This document shows positions 44,101-53,092 of a stretch of 64,000 bases of DNA, one piece after another. Made by a program: the position numbers and the translations under genes. The notes below the pieces were generated by a model. It was not told where the DNA came from, searched no databases, and worked only from the letters and a program-made list of their open reading frames with translations. The first letter of the stretch is position 1. Every line of letters starts with the position of its first letter. The stretch lies in the NCBI RefSeq assembly GCF_022647325.1, contig NZ_CP071407.1, positions 372,001 through 436,000 on the forward strand, in the 5' to 3' direction. This DNA comes from Pantoea deleyi. GTDB lineage: Bacteria; Pseudomonadota; Gammaproteobacteria; Enterobacterales; Enterobacteriaceae.

Positions 44101-44886
44101 ATGGATGCAACTGAGAGAAAGTTAAGAATCGCAGCCGGACAGTTTGCCCCGGCGCGTGGGCATATCGAAGAAAACAGGCGTTACCACGAAATCCTGGTGA
44201 CTTCCGCAGCCTCTGCTGGCGTTAACCTTATCATCTTTCCCGAGCTTTCACTGACTGGTTATGAACCTGAGCTGGCGGCTGAACTGGCTCTCTCCGATGA
44301 AACCTGCCTTGCTCCCCTTCAGGCATTGTCTGACAAATATGACATAACAATCATTGCAGGCGCGCCAGTGTCTGTTGAAGGCAAAAAGCCTGCTGTTGGT
44401 GCATATGTTATTTCATCCCATCGCCCGGTTTCCTGTTACCGGAAAATGTATCTTCATCCGGGTGAATCCGACTATTTTTCAGCAGGCAGCCGTGAGTGCG
44501 TTATCGAAGAAAGGGCATTTTATCTGGGCTTAGCAATATGCGCCGATGCCGGTCAGCCACGTCATGCCGAGCGGACAGTGGATCAGGGTGCTGAAGTTTA
44601 CCTGAACGCCGTGTTAAGCGCCGGTGGCTATGACAACGATGCGAAGCAGCTTGCGCATTATGCCAGACTTTATGCCCTGCCCACCTTGATGGCGAATTAC
44701 TGCGGGCCGTCAGGAGGCTGGAAACCGGTGGGTAAAAGCGCCGCATGGAATGCCAGGGGAGAACGTATCGCTCAGGCACCCGAAGATTGCGCCGCGCTGG
44801 TCATCGTTGATATTCACGATGGCGCCTGTTCGGGAGAGGTTATCTGTCTCAATCAGGATGCCGGTAAGCCGGTTTGGCGCTCTTAA
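44101..44886 (+). CDS. Nitrilase/CN-hydrolase family protein
   Basis: This 261-residue protein has the nitrilase catalytic triad: the Glu in FPELSLTGYEP, the Lys in CYRKMYLHPGE, and the Cys in GLAICADAGQP. It should cleave an amide or nitrile carbon-nitrogen bond. The substrate is unknown. It has a weak ribosome-binding site (AGGACAGTCT). It converges with the FosA-like gene. Confidence 0.9.
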   Translation: MDATERKLRIAAGQFAPARGHIEENRRYHEILVTSAASAGVNLIIFPELSLTGYEPELAAELALSDETCLAPLQALSDKYDITIIAGAPVSVEGKKPAVGAYVISSHRPVSCYRKMYLHPGESDYFSAGSRECVIEERAFYLGLAICADAGQPRHAERTVDQGAEVYLNAVLSAGGYDNDAKQLAHYARLYALPTLMANYCGPSGGWKPVGKSAAWNARGERIAQAPEDCAALVIVDIHDGACSGEVICLNQDAGKPVWRS

Positions 44887-44906
44887 TTAACGAAATGTAC
44901 TCTGTC

Positions 44907-44937
44907 GGCTTTGTGCCTCAAGCACAGGTACAAAGCC
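44907..44937. terminator. Hairpin between convergent genes
   Basis: GGCTTTGT and ACAAAGCC form an 8-bp stem between the nitrilase and FosA-like stops. No strong U-run is seen. Confidence 0.45.
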
Positions 44938-44991
44938 TCTGGCGAAAACTCATAATTACGGGGTTACGTCTTTTACAGGCAAACCGTTGGA

Positions 44992-45390
44992 TCAGAAGAA
45001 CTCCATTCCTGCATAAGGCTGATTAAGACAGGCGGTCAGGCGGCTTTGAATATCGCCATCATGAATTTCAAGCCGATGACCATCGGGGTCTAAGAAGTAG
45101 AGAGATTTCCCCTCACTTTTGTTGGTTTTCCACTCTGTAACGCCTGATGCTCTCAATCGTTCAGCGAATGAATCAAAATTCTCTGGTGAAATAGTGAAAG
45201 CATAGTGAGTGTAATCATCCCCGACAGAGACTTTATCCAGAGAAAGGCATAGCCAGAAATCCCCCAGCAAGAGATAAGCGCCATGATTCCATTTTGCTTT
45301 CAGCGTGAATCCAAGCATTTCAACGTAAAAAGCCAGGCTCTTCGGTAGGTGACTTACTGCAAGGGTGACGTGATTCAGGCCCGTAAGCAT
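44992..45390 (-). CDS. FosA-family glutathione transferase (fosfomycin resistance-like)
   Basis: FosA proteins inactivate fosfomycin by adding glutathione, using Mn2+ and K+. The 132-residue VOC protein has [18 protein letters not shown], the tyrosine region [10 protein letters not shown], and the C-terminal [17 protein letters not shown] with the metal-binding Glu. Metal ligands His7, His67-like and Glu are in place by position. The match is with the chromosomal FosA family; actual fosfomycin activity is not shown. It is a single gene. Confidence 0.85.
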   Translation of the reverse strand: MLTGLNHVTLAVSHLPKSLAFYVEMLGFTLKAKWNHGAYLLLGDFWLCLSLDKVSVGDDYTHYAFTISPENFDSFAERLRASGVTEWKTNKSEGKSLYFLDPDGHRLEIHDGDIQSRLTACLNQPYAGMEFF

Positions 45391-45750
45391 ATTGTTCTCT
45401 CTGATGGATGCGCATAAATCGGGTTTATGTGACTTTAAATATTTTGAGATGCAAAGTCAGCAACGTGCTGGCTGCAGCAGGCATCATCGACTAAAAGTGA
45501 TGGCCGGTCCGGGTCATGCTCGCATTCCCTTTCCAGCATAGCTATTTTGTCTGTACCGGAAACGTACGCTGGAAATAGGATAGCGACAACCTTTTCATCG
45601 AATGTAAGCTGTGAATGAAGAGGTTATCAGAATGAATCTCAGAATTTAATGGATTAATACGCTTCGCTTCAGTCAGACAGCATTGCTATAGTCTGATGAT
45701 GTAAAAAAACTGCCGTGAAAATGGCCTTTTTAAGCCGCCAGGATGGCTCT
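45391..45750. other. Gene-free region upstream of the exported operon
   Basis: About 360 bases of AT-rich DNA between the FosA-like gene and the exported-protein operon. It must hold promoters for both. No repeat, operator or RNA structure was identified. Confidence 0.35.
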
Positions 45751-46581
45751 GTGAAAACTAAATGCTTATATCTGTTATTGATCTGCTCCGCTTTTGCTCG
45801 TGCAACACAACCCCCCGATGAAATCGTCATTGACGGCGGCAGATATTATGCCGGTAACGTTTTTGGCCAGCATGACTATGCAGCACATACGAATATCACG
45901 CTGCGCTCATTCAGAATTATGCAGACAGAAGTCACCTACCTGCTCTACTCAGCTATCCATGAATGGGCACTAAGCCGTGGCTATGCATTCGGTAGCGGAT
46001 GTAACGGTGCCATTTATGAGGAGTGCCGCCCGGCGGATACAGATAACGGTAGGCATCCGGTTACCAATGTGGAATGGTCAGATGCGGTGATCTTTGCAAA
46101 TGCCTTGAGTGAAAAGGCAGGAATGAAGCCGGTTTATCTCACGCCAGAAGGCGTTCCGGCGCGGGACAGCTCCCGCGACGATTTTATGCAGGATGCTCAG
46201 GCAGATGGTTATCGCTTACCCACAGCGGAAGAGTGGCAAATTGCCGCCCGTGGAGGAAAAAACGGACTGAAAAATGCCACTTACGGTTTCAGATTCTCCG
46301 GCAGCAATCACGCAAAAACTGTTGCATGGTTTCCTGATTTTAGCGATCCGCAATTCGGCACTGTGCGTGTGAAAAGCCGCCAGCCCAACGCGCTCGGTCT
46401 GTATGATATGAGCGGGAATGTTTCGGAATGGGTTGATACGTTCACCACCGTTTCCGGCGTAAAGATGTATTATTTCTGTGGCGGCAGTTTCCTGTTACCT
46501 ACGATGAATCTGGCCAGCTGCGACATGCACAGTGCAGGATACGCTTTGCCAGACACCGGCTTCAGACTGGTGCGTAAATGA
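45751..46581 (+). CDS. Exported FGE-like (SUMF1 fold) protein
   Basis: This 276-residue protein has an N-terminal signal peptide (KTKCLYLLLICSAFARA) and an FGE-sulfatase/SUMF1-type fold: HPVTNVEWSDAVIFANALSEKAG, YRLPTAEEWQIAARGG, LGLYDMSGNVSEWVDTF and TGFRLV. The two catalytic cysteines of formylglycine-generating enzymes are not at their positions (the GGSFLLPTMNLASC region lacks them), so it is probably not an FGE. The start is GTG at 45751, with AGGATGG upstream. It is the first gene of a three-gene operon of exported proteins. Confidence 0.8.
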   Translation: MKTKCLYLLLICSAFARATQPPDEIVIDGGRYYAGNVFGQHDYAAHTNITLRSFRIMQTEVTYLLYSAIHEWALSRGYAFGSGCNGAIYEECRPADTDNGRHPVTNVEWSDAVIFANALSEKAGMKPVYLTPEGVPARDSSRDDFMQDAQADGYRLPTAEEWQIAARGGKNGLKNATYGFRFSGSNHAKTVAWFPDFSDPQFGTVRVKSRQPNALGLYDMSGNVSEWVDTFTTVSGVKMYYFCGGSFLLPTMNLASCDMHSAGYALPDTGFRLVRK

Positions 46582-47129
46582 TGAAACTGAACATAGCTTT
46601 TATAGCACTGGCCACTATGCTGATTAGCCTTTGCGCTTTTTCGCAGACAGACACCCGCCTTTATCTGAATACGGGACTGAATAGCCTGGATTTAAATAAT
46701 GACGGTATACCTGATGCTATTTTTGCCGCCACTTATGACAATAACACTTCTCATCCAAGTGAAACCCTCAATATATTTATTCGCCAGGAAAAAAACTGGT
46801 TTATCGTGCCGATTCCGGACGACGAGGGTTTTACCTGGACAGATTTGAGACTGTCAGCGTCCACGCTTAAGGTAAGCGGCACAGAACTTCACCGCTATAA
46901 GCAACACGTTTATGTTGTCCGGGCGACAAAATATGCCGGCAGCTCTGGCAATGAAGATGTTACTGATACATTGCCGGTCAGATTTTCTCGCTTTCGGCTC
47001 GAAGAAAATAGCGACGATCCCGGGACATCAGTTTTTTACTGGGCACCTGCAGGTTCCTATCTTACAAAACAGACGTTTGACGATGTGGATGAAGCGTTCA
47101 ACACCCTGGATATGGAGAAATTTCGTTAA
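46578..47129 (+). CDS. Exported CarG-like protein
   Basis: This 183-residue protein has a signal peptide (MKLNIAFIALATMLISLCAFS) and a mature part with DLNNDGIPDAIF, a possible calcium-binding loop, and FTWTDLRLSASTL. From memory it resembles enterobacterial exported proteins labelled CarG-like, named after a carbapenem self-resistance protein, but this has not been checked. The start overlaps the stop of the previous gene (ATGA), indicating coupling. It stands second in the operon. A role in tolerance to a cell-wall agent is a guess. Confidence 0.65.
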   Translation: MMKLNIAFIALATMLISLCAFSQTDTRLYLNTGLNSLDLNNDGIPDAIFAATYDNNTSHPSETLNIFIRQEKNWFIVPIPDDEGFTWTDLRLSASTLKVSGTELHRYKQHVYVVRATKYAGSSGNEDVTDTLPVRFSRFRLEENSDDPGTSVFYWAPAGSYLTKQTFDDVDEAFNTLDMEKFR

Positions 47130-47671
47130 TGCGTTTCTCAGGCATTTTGCTTTTTTTCCTGTCGTGTTGTGCCCATGCGATGGACAAAAGTCCCTATAGT
47201 GATCTGATACAGCAGTCACTCAACCAGCAGTCTCTTTGCCTGGGTGAGAAGCAGTGGCCAGTCTCAATCAGAGCAGGAACCGATGTATGGATTAATGCAA
47301 AAATGGAGGCACTGGTCGATGCCGGTCTGATTATCTCTCATATGGAAGCAGGACAAAAAATATGGGAGCTAACGCCTTACGGTCAGGCCCTGTTCAAAAA
47401 ACATCATGACTTCTGCTATGGAACTCTGCGCGTCAGAGCTATCAAAACTATCTCATCAGACAAAGAAGGCATTACTTATGTGACCTTCACTTATTACATT
47501 CAAGGTCTGCCTGAATGGGCAAAAAATCACTCAGTTCGTATTGCCAATACGGATCTCGATAACCTGGTCATGGGAGTGGATACCGTACGTTATCAGGCTC
47601 TCTTCAGCTCCAACAGTCAGGGTATTATCCATCTTATCAGTGAACCTGAACAACTTGATTTGCTCTATTAA
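47129..47671 (+). CDS. Exported protein of unknown function, third gene of operon
   Basis: This 180-residue protein has a signal peptide (MRFSGILLFFLSCCAHA). The mature part contains CLGEKQWPVSIRAGTDVWINAKMEALVDAGLI and HHDFCYGTLRVRAIK. It may correspond to a group sometimes labelled CpmK, again from memory. Two cysteines could form a disulfide. It starts one base into the previous stop (TAATG), so it is coupled. The function is unknown; linkage to the CarG-like gene is the best clue. Confidence 0.7.
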   Translation: MRFSGILLFFLSCCAHAMDKSPYSDLIQQSLNQQSLCLGEKQWPVSIRAGTDVWINAKMEALVDAGLIISHMEAGQKIWELTPYGQALFKKHHDFCYGTLRVRAIKTISSDKEGITYVTFTYYIQGLPEWAKNHSVRIANTDLDNLVMGVDTVRYQALFSSNSQGIIHLISEPEQLDLLY

Positions 47672-47933
47672 CACATACTCTCTGATCATATTCAGGAAAG
47701 GATGAGCTACGGACGCTTCGCTTTCATGGCTGCTGAAAATAATGTGCCGTCAGAAAACGTTACAGACAGCCTCAATGCTGTTTCATGATGCCTGTTACTT
47801 GTGTATCCCGATTTATGTCAGGCCGTATCTGAGCTGCCGTTTCATGCCGGAGGATCGACGGTAACGAATGTCATGCAAATTAAAATTTCGCTACGCTGTG
47901 AATGTCCGGCAAAACCTTTGGAGGATAAGCTGA

Positions 47934-48302
47934 ATGCTTCTGGAAAATCTCAAGTTGCTTGAGTGCTCGCTTCACGGCGAAAGACGAAAAGACCGCGAGT
48001 GGCTTGAGTTGATCCTTCATCCTGAATTTCGGGAAATTACCCGGTCAGGGGTTGTTGTCAGCCGTTCAGAGACCATCATATCGCTGCTGAGGGAGGAAAC
48101 TCTGCCTTCTATCCATAGCAGCGATTTCCGGCTCACCGACCTGGGATTCAACTGCGTCCTGCTTCACTATCGGACCTGTTACGCTGATGGCAGCCGTCCT
48201 GCGTTACGTTCATCCTGCTGGATTTGTTCAGATCAGGGTCAGTGGCGTCTGGTTTTTCATCAGGGAACGCCTGCAGCAGGCACGGCACAAGTAGGTGCAT
48301 AA
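47934..48302 (+). CDS. DUF4440/NTF2-like protein
   Basis: This 122-residue protein begins with a helix (LKLLECSLHGERRKDREWLELIL), then HPEFREITRSGVVVSRSETI, and ends with strands GQWRLVFHQGT, the NTF2-like layout of DUF4440. The function is unknown; many members bind small molecules. GGAGGATAAGCTGA precedes the ATG. It is followed by a GrpB-like gene about 40 bases later. Confidence 0.8.
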   Translation: MLLENLKLLECSLHGERRKDREWLELILHPEFREITRSGVVVSRSETIISLLREETLPSIHSSDFRLTDLGFNCVLLHYRTCYADGSRPALRSSCWICSDQGQWRLVFHQGTPAAGTAQVGA

Positions 48303-48339
48303 ATGCCCAGAAAGCATATTCAGCGCAGGAGACTTGTTA

Positions 48340-48846
48340 ATGCGGACAGTGGTTGTTGTGCCTTATGATGATAAATGGCCTGAGGAATTTGAAACGGAAA
48401 GTTTACTGATAAGCAGAATACTCAATGGCGTCGTGATGGCTGTCCATCATATTGGCAGCACGGCTGTACCGGGTCTCTCTGCAAAACCCGTCATTGATAT
48501 TATGCTGGAAGTCTCAGACATTCATGAACTGGATACCTGTAATGAAGCTATGTCTCGCGCCGGATATGTTGCTCGCAATGAAAACGGGATTAAGGAACGC
48601 AGATATTTCACTAAAGGCGGTGATAAGCGTAGCTATCAGCTGCATGCGTTCGCCACTGGAAATATCCAGTTATTAAGACACCTTGCTTTCCGCGATTATC
48701 TTCGTAATAACCGCGAAATTGCAGCGAAGTATGCAGAAATTAAATACACAGCAGCTTTACTCAGCGGTAATGAACCACATCGTTACAGCGCGTTAAAAGC
48801 GAGCTTTATTGAGGATCATCTGCGTATAGCACTGACTGATGATTAG
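48340..48846 (+). CDS. GrpB-family nucleotidyltransferase-like protein
   Basis: This 168-residue protein matches GrpB/UPF0157, a nucleotidyltransferase-like fold: VVVPYDDKWPEEFETE, VHHIGSTAVPGLSAKPVIDIML (the GS...D.D motif) and YQLHAF followed by LRHLAFRDYLR. The catalytic role is unclear. The start is MRTVVVV (48340), with AGGAGACTTGTTA upstream; an in-frame upstream GTG is weaker. It is downstream of the DUF4440 gene on the same strand. Confidence 0.88.
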   Translation: MRTVVVVPYDDKWPEEFETESLLISRILNGVVMAVHHIGSTAVPGLSAKPVIDIMLEVSDIHELDTCNEAMSRAGYVARNENGIKERRYFTKGGDKRSYQLHAFATGNIQLLRHLAFRDYLRNNREIAAKYAEIKYTAALLSGNEPHRYSALKASFIEDHLRIALTDD

Positions 48847-49019
48847 TACGTTGCTGGCAGGATGTTATCACGTCTCTGGCGCACCTTTCCTGCAGTCCTG
48901 CCTCTCTGCCTCTGCCCACGCGGAAACAAGAGGTCTGTATTCTGCTGTTTCAACGCTCAATATAAGCCGCAGCGATTTCGCCTTTAGCTGACGTCGCTGC
49001 AGCCGGTGTTTAGAAACGC

Positions 49020-49042
49020 ACCGCGCCTGCCAGAGGCGCGGT
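49020..49042 (-). terminator. Hairpin after MCP gene
   Basis: ACCGCGCCT and AGGCGCGGT form a 9-bp GC-rich stem, eight bases after the MCP stop on the minus strand. The following bases are only modestly T-rich. Confidence 0.55.
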
Positions 49043-49049
49043 GACGTCA

Positions 49050-50702
49050 TCAGAAGCTCGTCCAGCCGTCGTCCGCTGGTTCCTCGCGGGGTTTAACAAC
49101 CGCAGTCTGGACAGGCGCTCTGAGAGGAGCAGCCGGAACCTGAACCGCCGCAGGAGCCGCATGATTACCCAGGCTGAACACAGAGACCGCCTGAAGAAGA
49201 AGCGCCGCCTGCTCTCTGAGGCTTGAGGCCGCAGAAGCCGACTCTTCAACCAGCGAGGCATTCTGCTGCGTGCTGGTATCCATCTCTGTCACCGCAATAC
49301 CTACCTGCTCAATCCCGCGAGCCTGTTCGGCACTGGCTGAGTTAATCTCTTCGACCGTATCCGTGAGTCTCCCGACCGCAGAGAGAATGCCCGACATGGT
49401 CTCTGACGCGTGGACCACCAGCTCATTGCCCTCTCCGACGGTTGTGGCATTGGCTGCAATCAGCTGACGAATCTCCCCCGCAGCAGAGGCGCTGCGCTGC
49501 GCCAGTGACCGGACCTCGCTGGCGACGACCGCAAAGCCGCGTCCATGTTCTCCGGCGCGGGCGGCTTCTACTGCGGCATTCAGCGCCAGGATATTGGTCT
49601 GGAAGGCGATGCCGTCGATAACGGCCGTAATTTCACCGATGCGGCCGGAGCTTTCGCTGATGGATTTCATTGTGCCGGTGATGGCCACCGTCGCCTCGTT
49701 GCCTTTACTGGCGACGTCACGCACGTTGACGGCCAGCTGGCCTGCCTGACGGGCATTATCGGCGTTGTTTTTAACGGTCATGCCGAGCTGCGTCATGGTC
49801 GCGGCCGTCTGCTCAAGCGCACTGGCCTGCTCCTCCGTTCGCTGCGAGAGATCGGCGTTGCCCTGTGCAATCTGGGTACTGGCGGCTGCCACATTTTCGG
49901 CATTGCTCCTCACCAGACTGACGGTATTAATCAGTGAATCCTGCATCTCTCCGATGGCCGCCAGCAGCTTGCCGGTTTCGTCCCGGCGATCGCTGCGAAC
50001 CACACCACTGAGATCCCCGCGCGAAACACGCTGTGCTGCCTCTACGGCATCCTGAAGAGGACGGGTAATACTGCGCGTGATAATCCATGCAGAGATAGCC
50101 GCCAGCAGCAGAGCCACTACGCCGGCAATAGTGATGATCGTCAGTGCACCAGCGCGATCGTCGCGCGCCTTAGCTGCGGCGGCACTCATACGCCCTTCCT
50201 GGAAGGTCTGCATCTCCTTCAGAGACGCCATGTAGTCGCCCTGAGTCTGATAACGGGGGCCGAAAAGCAGCTGCGTAGCCTCTTCGCTTTTGCCCTGTTG
50301 CGCCAGAGTTACTACGTCATCAATGAAGGGCAGAAAGAGCGCTGAATGGTCATTAAGACGGGCGTAAATCTCCTTTCCCTGCGGTGTGTTGAGCTGATCG
50401 CCGATAAGCGTGATCAGACCGTCCACCTTATGCCTTTCATCGCGATAGTCGCTGATAGCTTTTTCACGTTTGGTGGCATCGCTCAGGAGGATGGCGTTTC
50501 GCGCCAGACGACTCATATCTGAGGTGTAGTAGCGGAGTGAAAGCGATGTGGAGGCTTTGACATACAGACTGCCGGATATTTCATCGTTGGCTTGTCCGAG
50601 AGAGTTAATTTTTATGATGCCGATGAGCACCATAAACATGACAAGGAGCGCCATAAAGCCGAAGGCAGCGCCGAGCCTGATTCCTATCCTGATGTTATTC
50701 AT
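49050..50702 (-). CDS. Methyl-accepting chemotaxis protein
   Basis: This 550-residue transmembrane chemoreceptor has two membrane segments (residues ~12-32 and ~190-212) flanking a helical-bundle (4HB/Tar-like) periplasmic domain, then a HAMP domain ([21 protein letters not shown]). The cytoplasmic hairpin tip is [39 protein letters not shown], the MCP hallmark. The C-terminal DGWTSF resembles the NWETF pentapeptide that binds CheR/CheB. The ligand is unknown. The start is MNNIRIG (50702); longer forms would begin upstream of the sigma-28 transcription start. The gene is isolated from other chemotaxis genes. Confidence 0.93.
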   Translation of the reverse strand: MNNIRIGIRLGAAFGFMALLVMFMVLIGIIKINSLGQANDEISGSLYVKASTSLSLRYYTSDMSRLARNAILLSDATKREKAISDYRDERHKVDGLITLIGDQLNTPQGKEIYARLNDHSALFLPFIDDVVTLAQQGKSEEATQLLFGPRYQTQGDYMASLKEMQTFQEGRMSAAAAKARDDRAGALTIITIAGVVALLLAAISAWIITRSITRPLQDAVEAAQRVSRGDLSGVVRSDRRDETGKLLAAIGEMQDSLINTVSLVRSNAENVAAASTQIAQGNADLSQRTEEQASALEQTAATMTQLGMTVKNNADNARQAGQLAVNVRDVASKGNEATVAITGTMKSISESSGRIGEITAVIDGIAFQTNILALNAAVEAARAGEHGRGFAVVASEVRSLAQRSASAAGEIRQLIAANATTVGEGNELVVHASETMSGILSAVGRLTDTVEEINSASAEQARGIEQVGIAVTEMDTSTQQNASLVEESASAASSLREQAALLLQAVSVFSLGNHAAPAAVQVPAAPLRAPVQTAVVKPREEPADDGWTSF

Positions 50703-50818
50703 ACTTACCCTATGGTGTAAGGCATCAGCATGAAGGCATACCGCTGATGCAAAAAGGTTCCCCTGTTCAACAGGAGGTATTGGTATAAAGCCCCGCAGCA
50801 GGTAATGCGGAATCATTA

Positions 50819-50845
50819 TTATCGGCAACGGTGAGTAATTAATTA
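50819..50845 (-). promoter_or_regulatory. Sigma-28 promoter of MCP gene
   Basis: Read on the minus strand, GCCGATAA (50826-50819) is an exact sigma-28 -10 element, with TAAT 15 bases upstream (three of four of TAAA). It would start transcription near 50,812, about 110 bases before the MCP start. Confidence 0.75.
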
Positions 50846-51000
50846 CCCCGCACGACAGTGAAAAGTGAACCACGCCCCAGAAGTGAATTTACCGGCGGCG
50901 AACATGCAAGCCCAAGCGGATTGAGGATTATTAAAAATCATTAAAATCAATAACTAATACATTGTGACAGCGATGAGCCCATCGCTAAGCAGCACCAACC

Positions 51001-51375
51001 CCATACCTGACTCATCGACAAAAACGGTACGCACGCACCTGCTATGACCATCTTGCAGGTGAGCTTGCTGTCAGTATCTATGAATACATGCTGCGGGAAA
51101 AATGGCTGACAGCTGATGGCTCTGAGCTGACCTCGTCCGGGAAAATCTGTTTTGCAAAAATGGGCGTCGTACCTGAGCCTCGATCACGCCGCAGGCCCTG
51201 CTGCCCGTGTCTGGACTGGAGCGAGCGACGTTATCATTTAGGCGGAAATGCTGGCTCTGCACTGCTAACGCTGTTTCTGCAAAAGAAATGGTTAACGCGG
51301 GTACCGGGGTATCGTGAGGTGAACGTGACGGATGCAGGCCGGACAGCATTATTCCGGCTGTTTGATCTGAAATAG
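51001..51375 (+). pseudogene. 5'-truncated ArsR-family regulator remnant
   Basis: The frame reads RTCYDHLAGELAVSIYEYML ... CPCLDWSERRYHLGGNAGSALL ... TDAGRTALFRLFDLK, the C-terminal half of a larger ArsR-family regulator with the ARTCYDHLAG and CLDWSERR motifs. In-frame TAA just upstream and absence of an N-terminal helix-turn-helix show that the start of the gene is gone. No start with a ribosome-binding site remains for a full protein. It lies between an MCP and an MFS gene. Confidence 0.75.
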
Positions 51376-51710
51376 GTCACGGTGGCCCCCCCAACCAGGC
51401 AGTAACAGGCCCGACCTGGCCGGTTCATCCGGCTCCGGGTCTGCCGCGCAATGTTCCTCTGCTTAAGCTCTTGCCCGCCCCGCCTCTGCCTGCATCCCTT
51501 AATTCAGCACTTCCGTCGGCGTTTTTGATTCCGGCTGGCCTGTTCCCTTTATATTCCTCTCCGGTTAACGGTGTTTACCTGATAAGCGGGTGAAATCAAC
51601 AGTTCATTAACAATCCGGTTGCGATAGCGGATGAATAAAATTATTACTATTTAGTCGCTTATGACTGCACGCCCAAAGAATCGCTAATCATTCTCATATA
51701 AGGATATTTT
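51376..51710. other. Intergenic region upstream of MFS gene
   Basis: About 335 bases between the ArsR remnant and the MFS gene. It becomes AT-rich near 51,600-51,700, where the MFS promoter should lie. No operator or other element was recognised. Confidence 0.35.
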
Positions 51711-52967
51711 ATGAAATCTGAACCTGCCGACGGTGCGTGTCAGACACCGGGTTTATTCCGGACGCTGCGGACTTTTCCGGGAACCGTCCACGCCCTGCTC
51801 TTTTTCACGTTGGTTATCCGCTTTAGCTATTTTATGGCGTGGCCCTTTATTGCCGTGATCATGACACAGAACTACCACATGTCTCTGATCGCCATTGGTG
51901 GCGCGATGACCAGCAGCGCTCTGATCTCGGTGGTGCTCGGCATGTACGGCGGACAGATCTCGGACAGACTTGGCCGGCGCGTGATTCTTTTACTCGGCTG
52001 TGCCTTTTCGGCCCTCGGCTACATCATTCTCGCGAAGGCGGCAGGAATGGGGCTGTTTATTACCGGCCTGATGGTTATTGGCGTCTCCTTTGCCTGGGTG
52101 GATCCGCCACTGCGCGCGCTGATGAGTGATTTACTGGGCGATCGCCGTCGCCGGGCGCTTGCGCTGCAGATGCGTTATTACCTGATCAACGTCGCGGCCG
52201 TATTTGGTCCTCTGGTCGGGATAGCCTTCGGGCTGACTTCGCAGAAAGGCACATTCCTGATCACCGGCCTCTCCTACCTGCCTTTTTTCGTTTACGTGCT
52301 GCTGTTCATTCCGGCAGGGACATTGCTGGCCGGGGAGCAGAAAGAGAGCGAGGTGAAGCTCAGGCTGCATCAGGTAACGGGCATTATTATCAGGGACAGA
52401 GTGTTTATTGCAGCGCTGCTGTGCAGCATTCTGTGCACCGTGGTCTTTATCCATTACGAAGCGGTTCTGCCTCAGTACCTCCTTCTGCTGAACGGCGAGA
52501 AGGCCATCAAGCTGATTACCCTGATACTGGTGACCAACGCGTGCACCGTACTGGTGTTTCAGACCTTTATCATGCGGTTTCTGGCGGGCTATGCGCTGCC
52601 AAAACGCATTCTGCTGGGTGGCTTGATTTTCGCCATATCACAACTCTGCTTTTTTTCGGTACGTTCTCCGGATGCCTGGATCTGGCTCACGGTGACCTGT
52701 GTGTTCAGTATGGGTGAGGCGATCCTGATGCCAAATCTGAACATTCTGCTCGACCAGTTGGCGCCGCCAGCGCACCGGGGGGCCTATCTAGGCGCGTCCA
52801 TGCTGTCTACCCTGGGGATTGCGACGGGGCCGTTAATCGGTGGCGTGATGCTGGCATGGACCGGTGCCGGAGTATTTATCTGCACGGCGTTGCTGAGCCT
52901 TCTGCTCTGCGTCATTATCTTCGTCTGCAGACGCAGAATAGTGGCGCGATTGCAGAATACCCTGTGA
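51711..52967 (+). CDS. MFS transporter (MdtH-like)
   Basis: This 418-residue transporter has 12 hydrophobic segments and the MFS loop GGQISDRLGRRVILLLG after helix 2. It resembles the DHA1-type exporters MdtH/YdeE, with helix 4-5 region VSFAWVDPPLRALMSDLLGD and the late helix YLGASMLSTLGIATGPLIGG. It probably exports drugs or metabolites. AAGGATATTTT precedes the ATG. It is a single gene. Confidence 0.85.
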   Translation: MKSEPADGACQTPGLFRTLRTFPGTVHALLFFTLVIRFSYFMAWPFIAVIMTQNYHMSLIAIGGAMTSSALISVVLGMYGGQISDRLGRRVILLLGCAFSALGYIILAKAAGMGLFITGLMVIGVSFAWVDPPLRALMSDLLGDRRRRALALQMRYYLINVAAVFGPLVGIAFGLTSQKGTFLITGLSYLPFFVYVLLFIPAGTLLAGEQKESEVKLRLHQVTGIIIRDRVFIAALLCSILCTVVFIHYEAVLPQYLLLLNGEKAIKLITLILVTNACTVLVFQTFIMRFLAGYALPKRILLGGLIFAISQLCFFSVRSPDAWIWLTVTCVFSMGEAILMPNLNILLDQLAPPAHRGAYLGASMLSTLGIATGPLIGGVMLAWTGAGVFICTALLSLLLCVIIFVCRRRIVARLQNTL

Positions 52968-53092
52968 GAGAGGCGTCAGACGTCCGGGATTCGGCCACCG
53001 GACCGGTCGTCAGTGGAAGATTCACCGCAACGCTATCGCATCCCCGTTAACCGCATCAGGAAGGTGACGATGCCCTCGTCTGAAGGTCTGTG

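Noticed and set aside
45751..46581. Calling the first exported gene a true formylglycine-generating enzyme
   Set aside because: The two cysteines needed for catalysis are not at their expected positions and no sulfatase gene is adjacent.
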